From: Novosphingobium pentaromativorans US6-1
GTDB taxonomy: Bacteria; Pseudomonadota; Alphaproteobacteria; Sphingomonadales; Sphingomonadaceae
DNA: 64,000 nt
Direction: 5' to 3'
Assembly (NCBI RefSeq): GCF_000767465.1
Contig: NZ_CP009291.1
Coordinates: 2,329,501 to 2,393,500 of the forward strand
In this document: one piece after another, positions 39,593 to 48,906 of the stretch
Numbering within the stretch: the first letter of the stretch is position 1
Layout of the letters: the number at the start of each line of letters is the position of its first letter
The notes under the pieces: model-generated
Database searches by the model: none
The model's input: the letters and a program-made list of their open reading frames with translations, nothing else
Told to the model about the DNA's origin: nothing
Position numbers and translations under genes: made by a program

Positions 39593-39616
39593 TCCGGGGT
39601 TCTGCAGCAGGCATAC

Positions 39617-39650
39617 AAAAAACCCCGAAAGCAAGCTCTCGGGGTTCCTT
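39617..39650. terminator. Rho-independent terminator between GNAT and etfA
   Basis: AACCCCGA (39621-39628) pairs with TCGGGGTT (39639-39646). On the minus strand it is followed by a TTTTTT run (39622-39617), making it a strong terminator for etfBA. On the plus strand the tail is TCCTTG. Confidence 0.85.
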
Positions 39651-39675
39651 GTCATGAATTCAGCGACTTCGAGCT

Positions 39676-40605
39676 TCAGAGCTTGCCGGTCAGCTCCGGC
39701 ACGGCCTTGAACAGGTCGGCGACGAGGCCGATGTCGGCGACCTGGAAGATCGGCGCGTCCTCGTCCTTGTTGATGGCGATGATGGTCTTGGAGTCCTTCA
39801 TGCCGGCGAGGTGCTGGATCGCGCCCGAGATGCCGACGGCGATATAGACTTCCGGCGCCACGATCTTGCCGGTCTGGCCGACCTGGTAGTCGTTGGGCAC
39901 GTAGCCGGCATCGACTGCCGCGCGCGAAGCACCCACGCCTGCGCCGAGCTTGTCGGCGAGCGGCATGATGTATTCCTCGAAAGTCGCCGCATCCTTGAGC
40001 GCACGGCCACCCGAGACGATGATCTTGGCGCTGGTCAGTTCCGGACGTTCCGACTTGGCCAGTTCGGCTCCGACGAAGCTCGACAGACCGGCCTCGCCCG
40101 GTCCGGCGACATCTTCGATAGCAGCCGAGCCGCCGGTGGTGGCGGCCTTCTCGAAGGCGGTACCGCGCACGGTGATGACCAGCTTGGCATCGGTGCTTTC
40201 GACCGTGGCAATCGCGTTGCCGGCATAGATCGGACGGGTGAAGGTCTTCTCGCCTTCGACCGAGAGGATGTCCGAAACCTGCATCACGTCGAGCAAGGCG
40301 GCGACGCGCGGCGCCACGTTCTTGCCGGTGGTGGTTGCCGGGGCGAGGAAGGCGTCGTGATCGGCCATGAGATCGGCGATCAGCGGCGCGACGTTCTCGG
40401 CCAGGCCATGCTCGTAGGCCGCATTGTCGGCCAGGTGGACTTTGCCCACGCCAGCGATCTGCGCGGCCGCTTCGGCGACGGCGCGGCAGCCCGAACCGGC
40501 AACGAGGAGGTGGACTTCACCCAGCTTGGCAGCCGCGGTAACAGTGGCGAGCGTCGCGTCCTTGAGCGACGCGTTGTCGTGTTCGACCCAAACAAGCGTC
40601 TTCAT
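39676..40605 (-). CDS. etfA: Electron transfer flavoprotein subunit alpha
   Basis: The FAD-binding half of ETF, which carries electrons from acyl-CoA and other flavin dehydrogenases to ETF-quinone oxidoreductase. The 309-aa product has an N-terminal domain starting [11 protein letters not shown] and the C-terminal FAD-binding region with [52 protein letters not shown] and [15 protein letters not shown]. It begins 2 nt after etfB. No ETF dehydrogenase gene is in the window. Confidence 0.97.
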   Translation of the reverse strand: MKTLVWVEHDNASLKDATLATVTAAAKLGEVHLLVAGSGCRAVAEAAAQIAGVGKVHLADNAAYEHGLAENVAPLIADLMADHDAFLAPATTTGKNVAPRVAALLDVMQVSDILSVEGEKTFTRPIYAGNAIATVESTDAKLVITVRGTAFEKAATTGGSAAIEDVAGPGEAGLSSFVGAELAKSERPELTSAKIIVSGGRALKDAATFEEYIMPLADKLGAGVGASRAAVDAGYVPNDYQVGQTGKIVAPEVYIAVGISGAIQHLAGMKDSKTIIAINKDEDAPIFQVADIGLVADLFKAVPELTGKL

Positions 40606-40607
40606 GA

Positions 40608-41354
40608 TCAGGCGACTCCCATTTCCTTGAGCTTGGCGACGAGGGCATCGACGTCCTCGACCTTGATGCCCGCCTGGCGCACCGGCGGTTCGGAGACCTT
40701 GAGGGTCTTGAGACGCGGAGCGATCTCGACGCCGTAGTCGGCCGGCGACTTGCTATCGAGCGGCTTCTTCTTCGCCTTCATGATGTTGGGCAGCGAAGCA
40801 TAGCGCGGTTCGTTGAGGCGCAGGTCGGTGGTGACGATCGCCGGCATGGCGAGCTTCACGGTCTCCAGACCGCCGTCGACTTCGCGAGTCACGGCAACGC
40901 TGTCGCCGTCGATCTCGACCTTGCTGGCGAAAGTGCCCTGCGGGCGGCCCAGCAGCGCCGCGAGCATCTGGCCGGTCTGGTTGCTATCGTCGTCGATGGC
41001 CTGCTTGCCGAGGATGACGAGGCCTGGATTCTCTTCGCCAACGATGGCCTTGAGGATCTTGGCAACGGCGAGCGGTTCGACTTCTTCGTCGGTCTCGACG
41101 AGAATCGCGCGGTCCGCACCCATGGCGAGCGCCGTGCGCAGTGTTTCCTGTGCCTTGGCCGGGCCGACCGAGACCGCGATGATCTCTTCGGCCTTGCCGG
41201 CTTCCTTCAGGCGGATGGCTTCCTCGACGGCGATTTCGTCGAAGGGGTTCATGCTCATCTTGACGTTGGCAAGGTCAACGCCCGTGCCGTCGGACTTCAC
41301 CCGCGGCTTCACGTTGTAGTCGATCACCCGCTTTACCGGGACGATGATTTTCAT
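40608..41354 (-). CDS. etfB: Electron transfer flavoprotein subunit beta
   Basis: The AMP-binding partner of EtfA. The 248-aa protein starts [18 protein letters not shown] and contains [13 protein letters not shown], the recognition region [16 protein letters not shown] and [22 protein letters not shown], all typical of EtfB. AGAGGA precedes the ATG by 8 nt. It is the first gene of the etfBA operon, which ends at the strong terminator after etfA. Confidence 0.97.
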   Translation of the reverse strand: MKIIVPVKRVIDYNVKPRVKSDGTGVDLANVKMSMNPFDEIAVEEAIRLKEAGKAEEIIAVSVGPAKAQETLRTALAMGADRAILVETDEEVEPLAVAKILKAIVGEENPGLVILGKQAIDDDSNQTGQMLAALLGRPQGTFASKVEIDGDSVAVTREVDGGLETVKLAMPAIVTTDLRLNEPRYASLPNIMKAKKKPLDSKSPADYGVEIAPRLKTLKVSEPPVRQAGIKVEDVDALVAKLKEMGVA

Positions 41355-41526
41355 GCGATTCGGTCCTCTCTAAGGTCGGGACGGCAAATTTAACCGCGCA
41401 ATTAAACTATAACGGGCTCGCTATTGCGCCCCCCGGACTTCCCGTCAAGCCCCTCCAATAAACTGAAGATCCATAGAACGTAGACAGGAGGTCGCGGATC
41501 GGGTGCCGGGAAAGCTACGTACGCAA

Positions 41527-41554
41527 ACGGCGGAGGTTATCGAACCCCCGCCGT
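41527..41554 (-). terminator. Hairpin after sucC
   Basis: ACGGCGGAGGTT (41527-41538) pairs with AACCCCCGCCGT (41543-41554) with one mismatch. On the minus strand GTTTGCG follows. It lies 37 nt past the sucC stop. Confidence 0.6.
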
Positions 41555-41590
41555 CAGCTAGTGCGTCATGCCAAAATGGGCCTGAAACGA

Positions 41591-42790
41591 TCAGGCCGCG
41601 TTCTTGACTTCCGCGACGATCTTCTTGGCGGCATCGCCCAGGTCGTTGGCGGGGACGATCGGCAGGCCCGAATTGGCCAGGATGTCCTTGCCCTGCTGGA
41701 CGTTGGTGCCTTCGAGACGAACCACGAGCGGCACACCCAGGTTCACTTCCTTGGCCGCAGCGACGATGCCTTCCGCGATGACGTCGCACTTCATGATGCC
41801 GCCGAAGATATTCACGAGGATGCCCTTCACGTTGGGGTCCTTGAGAATGATCTTGAACGCCGCAGTCACCTTCTCGGTGGTGGCGCCGCCGCCCACGTCG
41901 AGGAAGTTGGCCGGGAACGAGCCGTTGAGCTTGATGATGTCCATCGTCGCCATGGCGAGGCCGGCGCCGTTGACCATGCAGCCGATATCGCCGTCGAGCT
42001 TGATGTAGGCGAGGTCGTACTTGCTCGCTTCGATCTCGGCCGGGTCTTCCTCGGTCTCGTCGCGCAGGGCGAAGACGTCGGGGTGACGGTAGAGAGCGTT
42101 CGAGTCGAAGCTCATCTTGGTGTCGAGGACGAGCAGCTGGCCGTCCTTGGTTTCGACCAGCGGATTGATCTCGAGCATGTCGCAGTCAAGCGCCATGAAG
42201 GCCTCGTAGATCTGCTTGGCGATCTTCTGGGCCTGCTTGTTGAGGTCACCGTCCAGCTTGAGCGCATAAGCGACCGCGCGGCCGTGGTGGGGCTGGAAGC
42301 CTTCGGCGGGGTCGATGGTGACGGTGGTGATCTTTTCGGGAGTCGAGTGCGCGACTTCCTCGATGTCCATGCCGCCCTCGGTCGAGGCGATCATCGCGAC
42401 ACGGCCCGAGGCGCGGTCGACGAGCATCGAGAAGTAGTATTCCTTGGCAATGTCGACGCCGTCGGTCACGTAGAGGCGGTTGACCTGCTTGCCGGCTTCA
42501 CCGGTCTGCACGGTAACGAGGGTGTTGCCGAGCATTTCCTTGGCGAAGGCTTCGACTTCCTCGATCGACTTGGCAAGGCGAACGCCGCCCTTCGCGTCGG
42601 GGCCGAGTTCCTTGAACTTGCCCTTGCCACGGCCACCGGCATGGATCTGGGCCTTCACGACATAAAGCGGACCAGGCAGCTGCTTGGCGGCGGCGACCGC
42701 TTCTTCGACCGTGAGGGCGGCGATGCCGGCGGGAATGCCCACGCCATACTTCGCAAGCAGTTCCTTCGCCTGATATTCGTGAATGTTCAT
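41591..42790 (-). CDS. sucC: Succinyl-CoA synthetase subunit beta
   Basis: The ATP-grasp subunit of succinyl-CoA ligase (TCA cycle). The 399-aa product begins [17 protein letters not shown] and has [14 protein letters not shown], then [14 protein letters not shown] and the C-terminal [14 protein letters not shown]. The frame is open upstream, but the ATG at 42790 gives the family start. The alpha-subunit gene sucD, often the next gene, is absent on both sides, so it must be elsewhere. Confidence 0.96.
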   Translation of the reverse strand: MNIHEYQAKELLAKYGVGIPAGIAALTVEEAVAAAKQLPGPLYVVKAQIHAGGRGKGKFKELGPDAKGGVRLAKSIEEVEAFAKEMLGNTLVTVQTGEAGKQVNRLYVTDGVDIAKEYYFSMLVDRASGRVAMIASTEGGMDIEEVAHSTPEKITTVTIDPAEGFQPHHGRAVAYALKLDGDLNKQAQKIAKQIYEAFMALDCDMLEINPLVETKDGQLLVLDTKMSFDSNALYRHPDVFALRDETEEDPAEIEASKYDLAYIKLDGDIGCMVNGAGLAMATMDIIKLNGSFPANFLDVGGGATTEKVTAAFKIILKDPNVKGILVNIFGGIMKCDVIAEGIVAAAKEVNLGVPLVVRLEGTNVQQGKDILANSGLPIVPANDLGDAAKKIVAEVKNAA

Positions 42791-42964
42791 ATGAAGAATC
42801 GCTTTCTGCTGGAGTGTCCTAGGGAAGGCGCGGGGAGCCCCGTATTTTGCCGCGCCGCATAAGCACATCCCTGCGCGCTTGAAAAGTCCCGATCCCTGCG
42901 CAATTTCATAGGTGGGACGCAACACACTCGGGAAACATGATTCCCGGCAACCGATTGTTCAAAG

Positions 42965-43759
42965 ATGATAGACCGCAGCAAACTGGAATCCATCGTGCGC
43001 GAGGCTGGCCGCCTTGCCCTGGCCGGCTGGCCGGGTGACGGGCATGACCTCAAGCACTGGGAAAAGACGCCCGGGAGCCCGGTGTGCGAAGCGGATCTGG
43101 CGGTGGACGCCTTTCTCAAGAGGGAATTGTCTGCCCTGCTCCCGTCGGCCGGCTGGCTTTCCGAGGAAACCGCCGACGCACCCGACCGCCTGCAGGACCA
43201 GCTGGTGTGGCTGGTCGATCCGATCGACGGAACGCGCGATTTCATCGCCGGGCGGACCGGCTGGGCCATTTCGGTCGCGCTCGTGAACACGCGCCGCCCG
43301 CTTTTCGGCTATCTCTATGCCCCGGTCCGCCGCCGCGACGAAGGCGGGGAGTTCTGGCATGCCGAAGCGGGCAAGGGCAGCTGGCGCAATGGCCGGCGAC
43401 TCGTCGCGAGCGATTGCAAGTCTCTCCTGGGGGCGCGGGTTCCCGCGAAGAAGCTGGCCGCCGAGGACACCGATCTCACCCTTGTCGACCAGCCCAATTC
43501 AATCGCGCTACGCATGGCCATGGTTGCCGCGGACGAGGCGGATCTGCTCGCCACGCTGCGCTGGGGCTATGAGTGGGACATCGCCGCCGCAGGCCTGATC
43601 GCGCGCGAGGCCGGCGCCACGGTCACCGACGCCTTCGGCAAGGCGCTCAATTACAACAAGCACGACCCGCGCGCCTTCGGCGTGCTCGTCACTTCCTCGG
43701 CGATTCACGCTGATGCCGTGACCCGACTCGCGGATCGCGCCCGCCGATTCTCGGCCTGA
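42965..43759 (+). CDS. 3'(2'),5'-bisphosphate nucleotidase, CysQ-like
   Basis: A 264-aa inositol-monophosphatase-fold enzyme. CysQ removes phosphate from PAP, the by-product of sulfate assimilation. Motifs: KTPGSPVCEADLAVDAFL (about 35-52), the metal motif EET (68-70), LVDPIDGTRDFIAGR (about 82-96), and the C-terminal WDIAAAGLIAREAGATVTD. The sequence fits CysQ better than HisN or SuhB, though the exact substrate is inferred. It is followed after 17 nt by a small membrane-protein gene. Confidence 0.85.
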   Translation: MIDRSKLESIVREAGRLALAGWPGDGHDLKHWEKTPGSPVCEADLAVDAFLKRELSALLPSAGWLSEETADAPDRLQDQLVWLVDPIDGTRDFIAGRTGWAISVALVNTRRPLFGYLYAPVRRRDEGGEFWHAEAGKGSWRNGRRLVASDCKSLLGARVPAKKLAAEDTDLTLVDQPNSIALRMAMVAADEADLLATLRWGYEWDIAAAGLIAREAGATVTDAFGKALNYNKHDPRAFGVLVTSSAIHADAVTRLADRARRFSA

Positions 43760-43776
43760 GTCGCAAAAGCCAGTTC

Positions 43777-43956
43777 ATGTTCGCCATCGGTTGCCTGCTG
43801 CCCGTCCTGCTCTTCGTCGCCGGTGCCATTCTGGGGGCCATGCTCGGCGGCAATGCGGGTTCGATCTGGGGCGCGGCGATCGGCTTTGCGGTGGGGGTGA
43901 TCGTTCCGGTGCTGTTTCTGCTCATCGCCCGAAAGGGACGCAGGCGCGGCGGCTGA
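43777..43956 (+). CDS. 59-residue membrane protein
   Basis: A short gene that is easy to miss. The product starts MFAIGCLLPVLLFVAGAILG and has two hydrophobic segments (about 3-24 and 30-50), glycine-rich packing motifs (GAILGAMLGG, GAAIGFAVG), and a basic tail ARKGRRRGG. Positive-inside logic puts the C-terminus in the cytoplasm. It begins 17 nt after the cysQ-like stop, in the same orientation, and ends 6 nt before the convergent rlmH stop. Coding quality (regular GC-rich third positions) supports it; the ribosome binding site is weak. Function unknown. Confidence 0.6.
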   Translation: MFAIGCLLPVLLFVAGAILGAMLGGNAGSIWGAAIGFAVGVIVPVLFLLIARKGRRRGG

Positions 43957-43962
43957 CCCCGC

Positions 43963-44388
43963 TCATCCGGAGCGGTGATAGGGATGTCCTGCCAGAATCG
44001 CGGTCGCACGCCAGAGCTGTTCGGCCAGCATCGCCCGGGCCATGAGATGCGGCCAGGTCATCTTGCCGAAGCACAGCAGGTGGTCCGCCCGGGCCCTCGC
44101 CTCGTCGCCGTGGCCGTCGGCGGCGCCGATCAGGAAACGGCATTCCCGCACGCCTTCGTCACGCCAGCGACCCAGCAGCGCGGCGAATTCTTCGGACGAC
44201 ATCGCCTTGCCCCGCTCGTCGAGCAGGACCTCGCGCACGGGCGTCTGCACCGGGGGCGGAACCTTGCCGCCGGTGTCGGGCAATTCGCTGTGCTTGAAAG
44301 GCCAGGTGATCCGCTTGGCATAGCGATCGAGCAGCTCGGCTTCCGGCGAGCGGGCGATCTTGCCGCGAGCGATGATATGCAAAAGCAT
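43963..44388 (-). CDS. rlmH: 23S rRNA pseudouridine-1915 N3-methyltransferase
   Basis: RlmH methylates pseudouridine 1915 in helix 69 of 23S rRNA. The 141-aa SPOUT-family protein begins MLLHIIARGKIARSPEAELLDRY and has the knot motif FLIGAADGHG and the C-terminal LAEQLWRATAILAGHPYHR. ATG 44388 is the family-like start; a GTG at 44403 would add five residues. It is last in the minus-strand set proA-nadD-rsfS-rlmH, a usual grouping of ribosome-maturation genes with nadD. Confidence 0.95.
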   Translation of the reverse strand: MLLHIIARGKIARSPEAELLDRYAKRITWPFKHSELPDTGGKVPPPVQTPVREVLLDERGKAMSSEEFAALLGRWRDEGVRECRFLIGAADGHGDEARARADHLLCFGKMTWPHLMARAMLAEQLWRATAILAGHPYHRSG

Positions 44389-44511
44389 GGCGTTGGCGCG
44401 CACTGCCCCATGGGACGCAGGCGCGTCTCAAGCTCCTTTCGCGAGCCCGGCCGGTAGTCTTCCGGACCGGGTCTATCCTCTCAAACCGTCTTCAACGGAC
44501 CGAATCGACCC

Positions 44512-44910
44512 TCAGGCTGCGCCCGAGGGACCGTCGAAACCCCACATCCGTTCAAGGTTGTAGAAGCTGCGTACTTCGGGACGGAAGAGATGGACGATCA
44601 CGCCGCCTGCGTCGACGAGTACCCAGTCGGCTGCCGGCAGGCCCTCGACGCGGGGATTGCCGAAGCCGCCCTGTTTGAGGCGTTCGCCGAGTTTCTGGGC
44701 CATCGCGGCCACTTGCCTCGTCGACCGGCCGGAAGCGATCACCATGTAGTCGGCGATGCTCGACTTGCCTTCGAGATCGATCGTAACAAGGTCCTGCGCC
44801 TGGTCGTCATCCAGGGACTGCAGGACCAAGGCCAATTGCGGGTCGTCGCTGTCGACCATGGCCGGGGGCGTTGCGCCGGTTGAAGCCGGCTGTATCTGTG
44901 CCTGTGGCAT
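44512..44910 (-). CDS. rsfS: Ribosomal silencing factor RsfS
   Basis: RsfS binds ribosomal protein uL14 and blocks 30S-50S joining when nutrients are short. The 132-aa protein carries LVLQSLDDDQAQDLVTIDLEGKSSIADYMVIASGRSTRQV, the family core, then DWVLVDAGGVIVHLFRPEVRSFYNLERMW. The first 20 residues are low complexity, so the true start could be the internal ATG at residue 18. It lies between nadD and rlmH, as in many bacteria. Confidence 0.94.
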   Translation of the reverse strand: MPQAQIQPASTGATPPAMVDSDDPQLALVLQSLDDDQAQDLVTIDLEGKSSIADYMVIASGRSTRQVAAMAQKLGERLKQGGFGNPRVEGLPAADWVLVDAGGVIVHLFRPEVRSFYNLERMWGFDGPSGAA

Positions 44911-45023
44911 CTAGTTCGGTACTGCTCCTTTCAATGACCGTCCCGGCGCGATGGCAAACATCCCGCCGCAGACAATCAGGTTTTCGAGGGGATGGATTCG
45001 CAGCAAAGACGGGCGAGGCCCAA

Positions 45024-45692
45024 TCACGCTGCATCTCCGGTAATCGGGCGGTGCGTGACACCGTCCCGATAGCGACCGTTGCGCGAAAGTCCGTTCGACG
45101 GCTTCCGGGCCCAGTCCGGATCGGCCCGGCGTATCGCCGTTGCCGACCGCGTATCGGGGTCGAATCGCAATGTCACCAGCGCAGGTGCGCTCCACCTTTC
45201 CGGACCTCTGAGACTGGATTGGGGTCTCCGGAACTTCCCCAGCCAGGCCATCGCGGGGCTCGCGAGGGCAGCGCCATCATACCCCGGACGCGCAATTACC
45301 GCAATCGGCATGAGTCGGGCGAGATTGCGCCAGTCCTTCCAGCGGTGCAGCTGGGCGAGATTGTCCGCGCCCATGAGCCAGACGAACCGGCGTTTCGGAT
45401 AGCGCCGAAGCAGCTTCCCGAGCGTGTCGACGGTATAGCGAGTCCCCAGTTCCCGCTCGATCGCAGTCACGCGGATTCGCGATCTGCGCGCCTGCCGCCG
45501 GGCCGAGGCGACACGCGCCGCCAGCGGCGCCATGCCCGCCGTCGGCTTGAGCGGATTGCCTGGAGAGACCAGCCACCAGACCTCGTCCAGCCCCAACGCG
45601 TCCATCGCGAAGAGGCTGATGCGCCGATGAGCGCCATGCGCCGGGTTGAAACTGCCGCCCAGCAGACCGGTGACCGGCCCCGTGCGGCCCAT
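45024..45692 (-). CDS. nadD: Nicotinate-nucleotide adenylyltransferase
   Basis: NadD adenylates nicotinate mononucleotide in NAD synthesis. The 222-aa protein has the nucleotidyltransferase motif LGGSFNPAHGAHRRIS (about 10-25), VWWLVSPGNPLK, and the second motif near RSATAIRR. ATG at 45692 has GAAAGG about 10 nt upstream; a GTG at 45758 would overlap proA and is less likely. Its C-terminal part is basic and short for the family. Confidence 0.93.
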   Translation of the reverse strand: MGRTGPVTGLLGGSFNPAHGAHRRISLFAMDALGLDEVWWLVSPGNPLKPTAGMAPLAARVASARRQARRSRIRVTAIERELGTRYTVDTLGKLLRRYPKRRFVWLMGADNLAQLHRWKDWRNLARLMPIAVIARPGYDGAALASPAMAWLGKFRRPQSSLRGPERWSAPALVTLRFDPDTRSATAIRRADPDWARKPSNGLSRNGRYRDGVTHRPITGDAA

Positions 45693-45721
45693 TCGGGTTG
45701 CCTTTCTCAGGGCCGTCTCAC

Positions 45722-47011
45722 TCAGGGCCGGGCCTGCCCGTTCCCGCGCACCTGCCACTTGTAGGTCGTCAGCCCTTCGAGCGCGACCGGGCCGCGCGCA
45801 TGAAGGCGGCCGGTGGCAATGCCGATCTCCGCGCCGAGACCGAACTCCCCGCCGTCGGCGAACTGGCTCGAGGCATTGACCATGACGATGGCGCTGTCGG
45901 CTTCGGCAAGGAACCGCTCGGCCACGTCCTCATCGGCCGTGATGATCGCGTCGGTATGATGCGAGGAATGCGCCGCGATGTGATCGAGCGCAGCATCGAG
46001 GCCGTCGACGACGGCAACCGAGAGCACCGCGTCGAGATACTCGGTATCCCAGTCTTCCTCGGTCGCAGGCAGGATCCGCGGATCGAGCGCGCGCGCACGG
46101 GCATCGCCGCGCAGTTCGCAGCCGGCATCGAGCAATGACGTCACGACGTCGCGCGAACCGGGGAACTGCGTATCGAGCAGCAGGGTCTCCATCGCCCCGC
46201 AGATACCGGTCCGCCGCATCTTGGCGTTGAGCGCGACGCTACGGGCCATTTCCGGATCGGCAGCAGCATGGACGTACGTGTGGCAGATGCCGTCGAGGTG
46301 GGCGAGCACCGGCACGCGGGCATCGGCCTGGACCCGCGCGACGAGGCTCTTGCCGCCGCGCGGCACGATCATGTCGATCAGGCCGGCCGCGGTCAGCATG
46401 GCACCGACGACCGCACGGTCCTGCGTCGGTACGAGTTGGATCGCCGCTGCAGGTATGCCGACACTCTCCAGCCCCTTGGCCATCGCGGCCTGGATCGCTC
46501 GGTTGGAATGGAGCGCCTCGCTGCCGCCGCGCAGCAGCACGGCATTGCCTGAGCGCAGACACAGGGCTGCGGCATCGGCGGTCACGTTGGGACGGCTTTC
46601 GTAGATGATACCGATCAGGCCGATCGGGATACGCACGCGGCTGAGTTGCAGGCCGTTGGGCCGCTCGGTCCGTTCGATAACCTGCCCGACGGGATCGGGC
46701 AAGGCGGCGACCTGCTCGAGGCCATGGGCAATGCCTTCGAGACGCGCCGGGTCGAGCCGCAGGCGATCGAGCAGGGCACCGGTCAGGCCCTTGGCTTCAC
46801 CTGCAGCGATGTCGAGAGCGTTCGCCTCGAGGATTGGCCCTTCCGCCTCCCGCAGAGCCGCAGCCGCAGCGCGCAGGGCCTCGGCCTTCCTGGCATCGCT
46901 GAGCCGGGCAAGGACGCGCTGGGCGGCGCGTCCGTCACGGGCGATGCGCGCAACGAGCATTTCGGGCGATTCGGTATCGGTCGTACCGGCTATCGTGGTC
47001 TCTACGGTCAT
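45722..47011 (-). CDS. proA: Gamma-glutamyl phosphate reductase
   Basis: ProA reduces gamma-glutamyl phosphate to glutamate semialdehyde in proline synthesis. The 429-aa aldehyde-dehydrogenase-fold protein shows PIGLIGIIYESRPNVTADAAALCLRSGNA, IVPRGGKSLV, the catalytic cysteine in RRTGICGAMETLL, and TEYLDAVLSVAVVDGLD. It precedes nadD by 29 nt. No proB is present in the window. Confidence 0.96.
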   Translation of the reverse strand: MTVETTIAGTTDTESPEMLVARIARDGRAAQRVLARLSDARKAEALRAAAAALREAEGPILEANALDIAAGEAKGLTGALLDRLRLDPARLEGIAHGLEQVAALPDPVGQVIERTERPNGLQLSRVRIPIGLIGIIYESRPNVTADAAALCLRSGNAVLLRGGSEALHSNRAIQAAMAKGLESVGIPAAAIQLVPTQDRAVVGAMLTAAGLIDMIVPRGGKSLVARVQADARVPVLAHLDGICHTYVHAAADPEMARSVALNAKMRRTGICGAMETLLLDTQFPGSRDVVTSLLDAGCELRGDARARALDPRILPATEEDWDTEYLDAVLSVAVVDGLDAALDHIAAHSSHHTDAIITADEDVAERFLAEADSAIVMVNASSQFADGGEFGLGAEIGIATGRLHARGPVALEGLTTYKWQVRGNGQARP

Positions 47012-47305
47012 GGGCGCGAACTAGCACCGAAGCGGCCGCCTGTCACCGATCCGCATCACTAACCAGATCGGTGCGACTCGGATAAATGGTTAACCGCTTA
47101 CGGAAACAGGGCAACCATTCTTGACAAGAACTGCGCAAACCCGGGGCTTGGGTCAAAGGGCGGTTCCATCAAGTCATCGCACCGGGCGCTCAACTCACCC
47201 CGATTCTGCAGCCCTTTAAGGCCAGTCGATTCGCAATTTGCCCCCTCCCCTGCTACCTGCCGGCGCCGGGACTGGGAAAACAACAGTTTAGCGAGCGGGG
47301 TCGTT
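47012..47305. other. Divergent promoter region, proA / M23 gene
   Basis: This gap has no convincing gene. It carries a TTAACCAT-like octamer on the minus strand (47093-47086), which matches a CtrA half-site, and TTGACA at 47121-47126. Neither is strong alone. Confidence 0.35.
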
Positions 47306-48442
47306 TTGAATTTCACATCAGCCGGGGCGTGGCTTTCACGCCTCAGGGCCAAATTTCCAGATCGCGAGTTCATCATGCGGTCAGACGGACAGGTCCGATT
47401 CATCCGCATTTCCTCTGCCATGCAGCTGAGTGCCGTCGGCGGCGCAGTGTTGCTGGCGACGGCCTGGTGCGGCTCGATGGGCGCAGTGGCGTTCGAGCGT
47501 TGGTCCGCGACGAGCGAACAGGCCGAACTGCTCGACCGTGAAGCCAAGGTCGCCACGGCCGAAAGCCGAGTCGCCAAGTATCGCGACGGCCTCGATGAAG
47601 TGACGTCCGACCTCTCGCGCCGCCAGAAGTTCATCGAACAGATGGTCGAAGCGCACATCGGCGACCTCCCCGAAGACAAGGCCGAAGACGAGACCGTTTC
47701 CGACAGCACGCCGGAGACCGCCAAGTCCGTCTCCAAGGTCAGCGCCGTCCTGCCCGAGGCTTCGGAACTGACCCGGATCGAGTCCGAGCAGCTCGCCTTC
47801 GTCGAACGCCTGACCCGCTATGCCGACCGCCGCTCCGAATCGGCCTCCAACGCCATTCGCAAGCTCGGTCTCAATCCCAGCACGATCATCGCCGGCTCGC
47901 GCCGCGCTGAAGGTGGTCCGCTGCTGCGCCTTGCCACCGGCAAGGACGGTTCGCTGGACCCGCGCTTCAAACGTCTGGGCGTCAGCCTCGCCCGGATGGA
48001 CGCCCTGGAAAACGGTCTCGCGTCGATCCCGCAGGTAAAACCCGCCAGGGTCGCCTACGTTTCCTCGAGCTACGGCTATCGTGCCGACCCGTTCACCGGC
48101 GCCGCCGCTTTCCATGCCGGGCTCGACTTCCCCGGCCCGAAAGGATCGCCGATCTACGCTGCGGCCAAGGGCAAGATCACTTTCGTCGGTCGCCGCCAGG
48201 GCTACGGCAACTGCATCGAGATCAGCCATGGCAATGGCCTGATGACCCGCTACGGCCACCTTTCGGCCTTCAAGGCCAAGGTCGGCCAGAAGGTCGACGC
48301 CGGAACCGTCATCGCCGCCATGGGCAGCACCGGTCGCTCGACCGGTTCACACCTCCACTTCGAAGTCCGCGTCAATGGCCGGCCGGTCAACCCGCGCCCG
48401 TTCCTCGAGGCTGCCACCAATGTTCAGCAAGAAGCCCGCTAA
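47306..48442 (+). CDS. M23 peptidase paired with bactofilin
   Basis: A 378-aa membrane-anchored murein endopeptidase. One membrane segment (SAVGGAVLLATAWCGSMGAVAF, about 42-62) is followed by a coiled coil (about 70-115), an acidic linker, and a LytM domain (about 250-370). Its metal ligands are intact: FHAGLDF (H-x3-D), YGHLSAF and GSHLHFEVR. The start is TTG at 47306 with GCGGGG upstream. The next gene, a bactofilin, begins 23 nt inside its 3' end. Such pairs shape the cell wall at local sites in other bacteria. Confidence 0.92.
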   Translation: MNFTSAGAWLSRLRAKFPDREFIMRSDGQVRFIRISSAMQLSAVGGAVLLATAWCGSMGAVAFERWSATSEQAELLDREAKVATAESRVAKYRDGLDEVTSDLSRRQKFIEQMVEAHIGDLPEDKAEDETVSDSTPETAKSVSKVSAVLPEASELTRIESEQLAFVERLTRYADRRSESASNAIRKLGLNPSTIIAGSRRAEGGPLLRLATGKDGSLDPRFKRLGVSLARMDALENGLASIPQVKPARVAYVSSSYGYRADPFTGAAAFHAGLDFPGPKGSPIYAAAKGKITFVGRRQGYGNCIEISHGNGLMTRYGHLSAFKAKVGQKVDAGTVIAAMGSTGRSTGSHLHFEVRVNGRPVNPRPFLEAATNVQQEAR

Positions 48443-48854
48443 TATGGCCAAGTCGAATGCAGGCCTGCGTCCGTCGAATGGTTCGACGTTCTCGATGCTG
48501 GGCGCCGACACCAATATCGTCGGTAATATCGAGGCTTCGGCAGACCTGCACATCGACGGCCGGATCGAAGGCGACATCACCTGCAATGCCCTGGTCCAGG
48601 GTGAGGCGAGCGAAATCGTCGGCGCCGTGAAGGCGGAAACGGTCCGCATCGCCGGCACCGTGCGCGGGACCATCGCCGCACGCGAGGTCGTCGTCCTCAG
48701 GACCGCGAAGATCGACGGTGACGTGGCCTACGATGCCCTCACCATCGAACAGGGTGCCCGCCTAGACGGACGCCTGAGCCCGAGCGGTGGCCACATGCCA
48801 CCCGCCTTCGGCGCTGCCGACGAAGCGCAAGTCGCGCTCGAAGCGGCCGAATAA
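48420..48854 (+). CDS. Bactofilin (polymer-forming cytoskeletal protein)
   Basis: A 144-aa bactofilin that should self-assemble into filaments through a right-handed beta-helix core (residues about 20-115: ADTNIVGNIEASADLHIDGRIEGDI, then GAVKAETVRIAGTVRGTI and AKIDGDVAYDALTIEQGARLDG). The N- and C-terminal tails are disordered. ATG 48420 has GAGG 9 nt upstream and overlaps the M23 gene by 23 nt; a second ATG at 48444 is just after the M23 stop. The pairing with M23 points to a wall-shaping role. Confidence 0.92.
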   Translation: MFSKKPANMAKSNAGLRPSNGSTFSMLGADTNIVGNIEASADLHIDGRIEGDITCNALVQGEASEIVGAVKAETVRIAGTVRGTIAAREVVVLRTAKIDGDVAYDALTIEQGARLDGRLSPSGGHMPPAFGAADEAQVALEAAE

Positions 48855-48906
48855 TCGCAATTCCGTGATGTGAAGCAGGCCGCTCGCTCAGGAGCGCCTG
48901 CTCTTT

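Noticed and set aside
47086-47093. Single TTAACCAT CtrA half-site
   Set aside because: An isolated 8-mer is expected by chance at this scale; not called as a regulatory site.
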